9,460 nt of DNA. It comes from Patescibacteria group bacterium (GTDB lineage Bacteria; Patescibacteriota; Microgenomatia; Levybacterales; UBA12049). Both the position numbers and the translations under genes were made by a program. Shown one piece after another: positions 5,340 to 9,460 of this stretch. The DNA lies in assembly GCA_018900295.1 (NCBI GenBank), contig JAHIGH010000090.1, positions 1 through 9,460 of the forward strand, given 5' to 3'. The notes under the pieces are model-generated. The model saw only the letters and a list, made by a program, of their open reading frames with translations. It ran no database searches and was not told the DNA's origin. Position 1 is the first letter of the stretch, and the number at the start of each line of letters is the position of its first letter.

Positions 5340-6701
5340 ATGTCGCCAAATTTATATTATTTCATTTTCTTATCTGTAAGTATAATTACAGCATTCATCT
5401 TTATATTCCTATATAAAAATCGTTTACGATCATTAAATAACCCTGCTTTTATTGCCCCGCTCATACTTGAGGCAATTGACGAAGCGATTATTATCACAAA
5501 CTCCATTGAGAAAAAATTTCAAACTCAACTTCAAGAAAAAACAAAAAAACTTGCTGATATTAATAACCTCATTGAAAACATGAAGCAATGCAAAAAAATA
5601 GAAGAAGATAATATCGAGCAAAAAATTCAAGAAATTACATTTGATATTCATGAAGAACATACCCGTCTTTACACAGCGGTTAAAAATCTAAATTTTGGCT
5701 TCATTATAATTGATAAAGAAAAAAATATTATTATAACCAATAACGCAGCTGATGATCTTTTTTCAATACCGCCTGTGAGAACAAACATAAATTTTCAGAA
5801 CTTGCAAATACATACCCGGGATAATGTCGATTTAATAAAAAACACTGACTCTACGATTAAAAATGGTAACCAATCATTCCTTGAAAATATTCATATTAAT
5901 AATAAATATGTAAATATTTTTATTTCCCCTATCATTACGTTATCAGGAACTACTGGCGCTGTTATTTTAACTGAAGATAGAACTGAAAAACAAATCACGC
6001 AAAAATCAAAAGAAGATTTTTATACTATCGCCTCTCATGAACTACGCACGCCCTTAACTGCAATTAGGGATTATATCGCTATAATCAAACAACTATACCT
6101 TGAAGATATTAAAAATGAAGAATTAAAAAATTTAATAAATGACATTGATACTTTAAGTGCTAGATTAATAAATATCGTCAATGACTTCCTCGATACTCCA
6201 AAACTGGAACAAGGAAAAATAAATATTAAAAAAGAACCTTGTGATTTAATCGAAATTATTAAAGCTTGTATAAATGAAACAAGTTCTATCGCGACACCAA
6301 AAAATTTATCTATCAAATTAAATGACCCCTTAAAATCCATGATCGTGCTCGGAGATAAAGAAAAAATCAGACAAATTCTCATAAACCTTATTAGCAATGG
6401 AATAAAATACACAGAACAAGGTGGAATAACTATAAATGTCGAAAAAACGCTTGGATCACGATACAAGATATCAATTCAAGACACTGGCAAAGGTATACCA
6501 AAAGAAAATATTAAATTTCTCTTTAATAAATTTCAGCGTACTGACCCAACCAGACACATGACAAGCACTGGACTGGGACTATATATTTCGAGATTGTTAG
6601 TTGAAAAAATGAACGGAACAATCACCTTAGAAAATTCCGAAGAAGGAAAAGGATCAACCTTTTCATTCACTCTGCCGATATATGAACAAATGAACAAATA
6701 A
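5340..6701 (+). CDS. Membrane-anchored sensor histidine kinase (HK2), paralogue of HK1
   Basis: A 453-residue histidine kinase closely related to the upstream one. Residues about 4-24 form one hydrophobic helix (YYFIFLSVSIITAFIFIFLY), followed by basic residues, so the rest should be cytoplasmic. A coiled-coil linker (about 55-108) leads to a PAS-like domain (about 109-215, NLNFGFIIIDKEKNIIITNN). The catalytic core is complete: H-box IASHELRTPLTAI (H233), N-box ILINLISNGIKYT (N353), G1 DTGKGI (381-386), F-box FLFNKFQR (393-400), G2 GLGLYI (411-416). The start is 2 bases after the HK1 stop, without a ribosome binding site, which suggests translational coupling. Compared with HK1 the first PAS core is missing: a short AIDEAIIITNSIEK stretch, resembling the HK1 PAS start, joins the coiled coil directly. 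The partner response regulator is not in view. Confidence 0.92.
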   Translation: MSPNLYYFIFLSVSIITAFIFIFLYKNRLRSLNNPAFIAPLILEAIDEAIIITNSIEKKFQTQLQEKTKKLADINNLIENMKQCKKIEEDNIEQKIQEITFDIHEEHTRLYTAVKNLNFGFIIIDKEKNIIITNNAADDLFSIPPVRTNINFQNLQIHTRDNVDLIKNTDSTIKNGNQSFLENIHINNKYVNIFISPIITLSGTTGAVILTEDRTEKQITQKSKEDFYTIASHELRTPLTAIRDYIAIIKQLYLEDIKNEELKNLINDIDTLSARLINIVNDFLDTPKLEQGKINIKKEPCDLIEIIKACINETSSIATPKNLSIKLNDPLKSMIVLGDKEKIRQILINLISNGIKYTEQGGITINVEKTLGSRYKISIQDTGKGIPKENIKFLFNKFQRTDPTRHMTSTGLGLYISRLLVEKMNGTITLENSEEGKGSTFSFTLPIYEQMNK

Positions 6702-6732
6702 TATTATGAGCACTATTTTACTTATATACCCC

Positions 6733-6749
6733 TATGGACATTGTCCATA
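6733..6749. promoter_or_regulatory. Perfect 17-bp dyad, possible operator
   Basis: TATGGACA and TGTCCATA are exact inverted repeats around a single central T at 6741. The dyad lies about 30 bp after the HK2 stop and about 64 bp upstream of the -35 of the Hint/VWA promoter. No U run follows, so it is a poor terminator. A binding site for a dimeric regulator is the best reading, possibly acting on the Hint/VWA genes; this is inference. Confidence 0.4.
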
Positions 6750-6812
6750 TAGTAAAAAACACACTATTACAAAGCCACACAGGTATACAACAATCGAAAT
6801 AGTTAATCTCAC

Positions 6813-6841
6813 TTGACAACCTTAAACCACTCTCCTACACT
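6813..6841 (+). promoter_or_regulatory. Sigma-70-type promoter for the Hint/VWA unit
   Basis: Consensus TTGACA (6813-6818), a 17-bp spacer, and TACACT (6836-6841). It predicts a start near 6848 and a leader of about 13 nt before ATG 6862. The leader has no Shine-Dalgarno. The promoter shows that the two downstream genes form a unit that can be expressed apart from the kinases. Confidence 0.6.
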
Positions 6842-6861
6842 TAAATATATATCTATACTCC

Positions 6862-7698
6862 ATGAAAAATAAAACTACCATATCCAAACGCAATACGCGA
6901 CACACAAAAAATAAAACAAAATCTGGAAGAAAAAAAAACTACACGCCTAAAGGAGAGCTAAGCGCCGGTACGGCGTATATGATTCTAGCAATATTAATTA
7001 TCGTTGCCGGAGGATCATTAATGACAGGCAGTATCATACCCAACCCAAACAAATCACCAAATACTGGACAACCTGTTATAACCATCCCCGCCCAGACCAA
7101 ACCGGCAAAAAATAATTTACAACTATTTACATTCCCGGGAGCAACTTACACCCCAACACCCTCAGCTACGCCGACTCCCCCGCCAACACCCAAGCCAACA
7201 GATACAGGAGGCGGTGGCGGCACTACCTGTTTTCCTAAAGGAACAAAAATACTTCTGGTAAATGGAGAACAAAAAAATATCGAAGAGATAAAAATCGGCG
7301 ATAAAGTGATGGGATATAACGGAACCAAACAAATACCCCAAACCGTAATTCAACTAGAAGCACCTATTAGAGATCATCTCTACAAATTGACATTTTCTGA
7401 CGGATCAATACTTAAGCTAACCAACGAACATCCTCTCTTTACTTCAGATGGATGGAAATCAATTGCACCTGAAAAAACAGCCGCGGAAAATCCCAGGCTT
7501 TTAGTTGGTGTACTTGCAGTCGGTGACTACGTTTTAGATAGCAAAAACAACTTTATCAAAATAATTTCTATGGAGTATATTCCGGGCATCGTACAAACCT
7601 ACAATCTAAAAAGGGTAACTGGCTTCAATAATTTTTATGCCAATAACAAACTCGCCCATAACAAAGATGGCGGCGGACCTCCGCCCGCCGCGAGATAA
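6862..7698 (+). CDS. Membrane-anchored Hint (hedgehog/intein) domain protein
   Basis: A 278-residue protein. A very basic N-terminus (about 1-30) precedes one hydrophobic helix (about 36-57), so the C-terminal part should be extracytoplasmic. A Pro/Thr linker (94-114) and a five-Gly run (116-120) lead to a Hint domain of about 145 residues. It starts CFPKGTKILLVNG (C123 as nucleophile), contains the TxxH motif TNEH (187-190) followed by PLF, and ends NNFYANNKLAHN (H266-N267). Hint domains cleave or splice their own peptide bonds. The residue after Asn is Lys, not Cys/Ser/Thr, so classic splicing is unlikely, while cleavage at C123 or after N267 remains possible. Only KDGGGPPPAAR follows, so there is no cargo domain. 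C123 is the only cysteine. The neighbouring VWA gene starts 2 bases later. Activity is inferred from motifs only. Confidence 0.85.
   Translation: MKNKTTISKRNTRHTKNKTKSGRKKNYTPKGELSAGTAYMILAILIIVAGGSLMTGSIIPNPNKSPNTGQPVITIPAQTKPAKNNLQLFTFPGATYTPTPSATPTPPPTPKPTDTGGGGGTTCFPKGTKILLVNGEQKNIEEIKIGDKVMGYNGTKQIPQTVIQLEAPIRDHLYKLTFSDGSILKLTNEHPLFTSDGWKSIAPEKTAAENPRLLVGVLAVGDYVLDSKNNFIKIISMEYIPGIVQTYNLKRVTGFNNFYANNKLAHNKDGGGPPPAAR
7672..7685. promoter_or_regulatory. GC-rich hairpin at the Hint/VWA junction
   Basis: GGCGG at 7672-7676 and CCGCC at 7681-7685 form a tight stem with a four-base loop in an otherwise AT-rich region, within the last codons of the Hint gene and 15 bases before the VWA start. 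It could modulate coupled translation of the VWA gene. It may also simply reflect the GGG-PPP codons. Confidence 0.3.
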
Positions 7699-7700
7699 AT

Positions 7701-8744
7701 ATGAAAAGTAAGACAAGTGGAAATCCAAACACAAAATCAAAATCACAAGGAATTGGTGTTCTATACACAATCATAATCTTATTTCTTACACTCGCCGCAG
7801 CGACCTGGCTTTCCGGAGGATTAATACCGGTAGACCCAAACGGCCCGGAAGGTCCTCCCACTCTTCCTCCCTATTTTGGTATAGATGGCGATCAGGATGA
7901 ACAGAGAATTATTTATCCGCCCGGAGCATTAACCCCTGATCCCAAAGGAAATCTGCAGCTGAAAACATTCAAAGTTAACGTTTGCGGACAAAAATCGGCA
8001 ATAGATATCTTGATCGATACTTCAGGCTCTATGACTGATGAAAATAAAATAGGTAAAATAAAGGATTCGCTAAAAATTTTTACCAAGAACTTTTCCAACA
8101 CAACTGCCGTAGCGATACAAACCTTTAGTGACCAAGAAAGAGATAAAGTACCATGGGATCTTTACAAAAATAACAAACAGGAAGTACAGACAACAATCAA
8201 TAATTTGCCTGCCCAGGGCCACACGGTAATGCGGAACGGATTTAAGTTGGCAAAAGATAAATTGAATGAAGCCATAAGTCAAAATAAATTCCCCGGATAT
8301 AATTACACCCTGCTGCTAATTTCAGATGGCGTTCCGGAAATACCCCCGCCAAGCGGCGCGTCTCCTTACGACCCTGCAAGATGCAATGAGCCAAACTACG
8401 ACCCTGCTCCGGCAGGTGATAATAGAAATTGCTATGCGAGGGTTTGCGACCCGATCACAGCCCCTGCCTTAAGATGTTTTGTTAAAGACCAGGATCCGCG
8501 TATTCCAACAAGCCTTCCTCAAGAAATTAAAAACATGGGAGTCTCAATATACGCTATCGGCCTATACGCAGACAGCAGCAGCGACAACAAATTACGCGAT
8601 TGGCTCGAACCGCTCCTAAAAGAAGTGGTGTCTCAACCTGTTTCTACTTATTACTACGCCTATGACAGTAAAACCAGTACGGAAAAACTGAAAACTATCT
8701 TCGAAAACATTGTTACCAAAATATGCGAAGATGAAATCAAATAA
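7701..8744 (+). CDS. Membrane-anchored von Willebrand factor A (VWA) domain protein
   Basis: A 347-residue protein with a short basic N-terminus, one hydrophobic helix (about 18-36), a Pro/Gly/Asp-rich linker (about 42-90) and a VWA domain (about 100-345), expected outside the membrane. The metal-ion-dependent adhesion site is complete: DTSGS (106-110) after the strand IDILI, T175 in GHTVMRNG, and D209 in LLLISDG. VWA domains bind protein ligands through the metal. An insertion (about 212-268) after the SDG strand is rich in Pro, Asp and Cys; with C95 and C342 there are six cysteines (95, 228, 244, 249, 259, 342), suggesting disulfides. The start lies 2 bases after the Hint stop with only a weak GAG upstream, so coupling is likely. 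The helix-linker region, with IP..PN and NLQL.TF, resembles that of the Hint protein. The ligand is unknown. Confidence 0.9.
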   Translation: MKSKTSGNPNTKSKSQGIGVLYTIIILFLTLAAATWLSGGLIPVDPNGPEGPPTLPPYFGIDGDQDEQRIIYPPGALTPDPKGNLQLKTFKVNVCGQKSAIDILIDTSGSMTDENKIGKIKDSLKIFTKNFSNTTAVAIQTFSDQERDKVPWDLYKNNKQEVQTTINNLPAQGHTVMRNGFKLAKDKLNEAISQNKFPGYNYTLLLISDGVPEIPPPSGASPYDPARCNEPNYDPAPAGDNRNCYARVCDPITAPALRCFVKDQDPRIPTSLPQEIKNMGVSIYAIGLYADSSSDNKLRDWLEPLLKEVVSQPVSTYYYAYDSKTSTEKLKTIFENIVTKICEDEIK

Positions 8745-8758
8745 AAAACGATATAAAT

Positions 8759-9460
8759 TTACGGTACGGGGAACTTCGCGCAAAGAATCTTTATTTCCTT
8801 CGCGATTTCCAAAAGCGTTTTATTATTCTCAATTTGCTCTCTATATTCTTTCATAAGCACAATCCGTTTTTCTTTATCATCTTTCGGCACCATGCATCCT
8901 TCCACCTCCGAAACGGCATCATTTATCCATTTTGCAATTCTTTTCATATCAGCTTCTTTCATCCCCCGGGTTGTAATTGCAGGCGTACCAAGCCGTATAC
9001 CCGACGCGTATAAAGGAGGCATCGTATCATATGGCACGCCATTATAATTAAGAACAATACCGGCTTTTTCAAGCGCTATCGCCGCCACTCGCCCGTTAAC
9101 TTTTTTACTGCGTAGATCTATAAGAATAAGATGATTCTCTGATCCCCCGCTTACCAAATCAAAATCATATCTCATCAATTCCTTAGCAAGCGCTTTACTA
9201 TTTTCAACAACTTGCTTACCATATTTTTTAAACACTGCCGTAGATGCTTCCCTTAACGCAACTGCAATTGCTGCTGTTTGATTATCATGCGGCCCTCCTT
9301 GAAGCCCTGGAATGATCGCGCTATCAATCTTCTTAGGAAGACTACTATTTTTCGCTATTCCTTTTTCGGTGACCATAATAATTGCGCCTCTTGGCCCGCG
9401 AAGTGTCTTATGCGTAGTAGTGGTTATAATATGAACATACGGCACAGGACTTGGATGCGC
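8759..9460 (-). CDS. glyA: Serine hydroxymethyltransferase, C-terminal part (5' end outside the window)
   Basis: PLP enzyme converting serine and tetrahydrofolate to glycine and methylene-tetrahydrofolate, the main source of one-carbon units. The window holds the last 233 residues; the frame is open to base 9460, so the true start lies to the right. HPSPVPYVHIITTTTHKTLRGPRGA is diagnostic (written here for recognition in two parts: HPSPVPYVHI and ITTTTHKTLRGPRG); the lysine at codon 9409-9407 is the PLP Schiff-base residue. GLQGGPHDNQTAAIAVALRE, SGGSENHLILIDLR and SGIRLGTPAITTRGM are further family signatures. The GTG at 9445 is an internal Val codon and not the start. The gene is convergent with the VWA gene, with 14 bp between stops and no visible terminator. 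Confidence 0.97.
   Translation of the reverse strand, partial: AHPSPVPYVHIITTTTHKTLRGPRGAIIMVTEKGIAKNSSLPKKIDSAIIPGLQGGPHDNQTAAIAVALREASTAVFKKYGKQVVENSKALAKELMRYDFDLVSGGSENHLILIDLRSKKVNGRVAAIALEKAGIVLNYNGVPYDTMPPLYASGIRLGTPAITTRGMKEADMKRIAKWINDAVSEVEGCMVPKDDKEKRIVLMKEYREQIENNKTLLEIAKEIKILCAKFPVP

Noticed and set aside
7228..7665. Splicing intein within a host protein
   Set aside because: There is no meaningful C-extein, the +1 residue is Lys, and the flanking sequence is a linker and not an interrupted enzyme.
6862..8744. Polymorphic toxin with Hint-released toxin and an immunity protein
   Set aside because: No toxin domain follows the Hint domain, and the next gene is a secreted VWA protein and not a small immunity protein.
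9443..9445. GTG at 9445 as the start of a short glyA product
   Set aside because: The frame continues to the window edge with the conserved HPSPVP residues upstream, so this codon is an internal Val.
1..9460. UGA recoded as an amino acid, as in Gracilibacteria and SR1
   Set aside because: All genes are read to full family length with standard code, Trp is TGG, and all visible stops are TAA, so there is no sign of recoding here.

Overview
The window looks like part of a small, AT-rich bacterial genome, most likely a Candidate Phyla Radiation (Patescibacteria) member or a similar reduced, uncultured lineage. This rests on a very short EF-Ts, a ribosome-factor cluster that keeps rpsB, tsf, frr and rseP but lacks pyrH, several starts without Shine-Dalgarno sequences, and short palindromic repeats between and inside genes. 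All eight visible stop codons are TAA and Trp is encoded by TGG, so nothing suggests UGA recoding. The phylum is an inference; no rRNA is present.

Layout: positions 1-3513 carry a minus-strand block read rpsB, tsf, frr, rseP (rseP cut by the left edge). A promoter with a good -35/-10 pair lies about 165 bp upstream of rpsB. Each gene junction in this block is filled by a different repeat: a terminal-inverted-repeat element between rpsB and tsf, a CTTTTG/CTTTTA-rich tract between tsf and frr, and ATTGAAAATT iterations between frr and rseP. A divergent 225-bp intergenic region (3514-3738) separates it from a plus-strand block.

The plus-strand block, 3739-8744, holds two tandem, related histidine kinases (cytoplasmic, then membrane-anchored), followed by a promoter and a two-gene unit: a membrane-anchored Hint (hedgehog/intein) protein and a membrane-anchored von Willebrand A (VWA) protein with a complete-looking MIDAS. 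The last two share a similar N-terminal anchor and linker but carry different payloads. No response regulator is present. glyA (serine hydroxymethyltransferase) enters convergently from the right edge.

The most interesting points are the Hint/VWA pair with a shared N-terminal header and no obvious Hint cargo, the kinase pair in which the second copy seems to have lost the first PAS core, and palindromic repeats inserted in frame into rseP, the S2 tail and a PAS domain.
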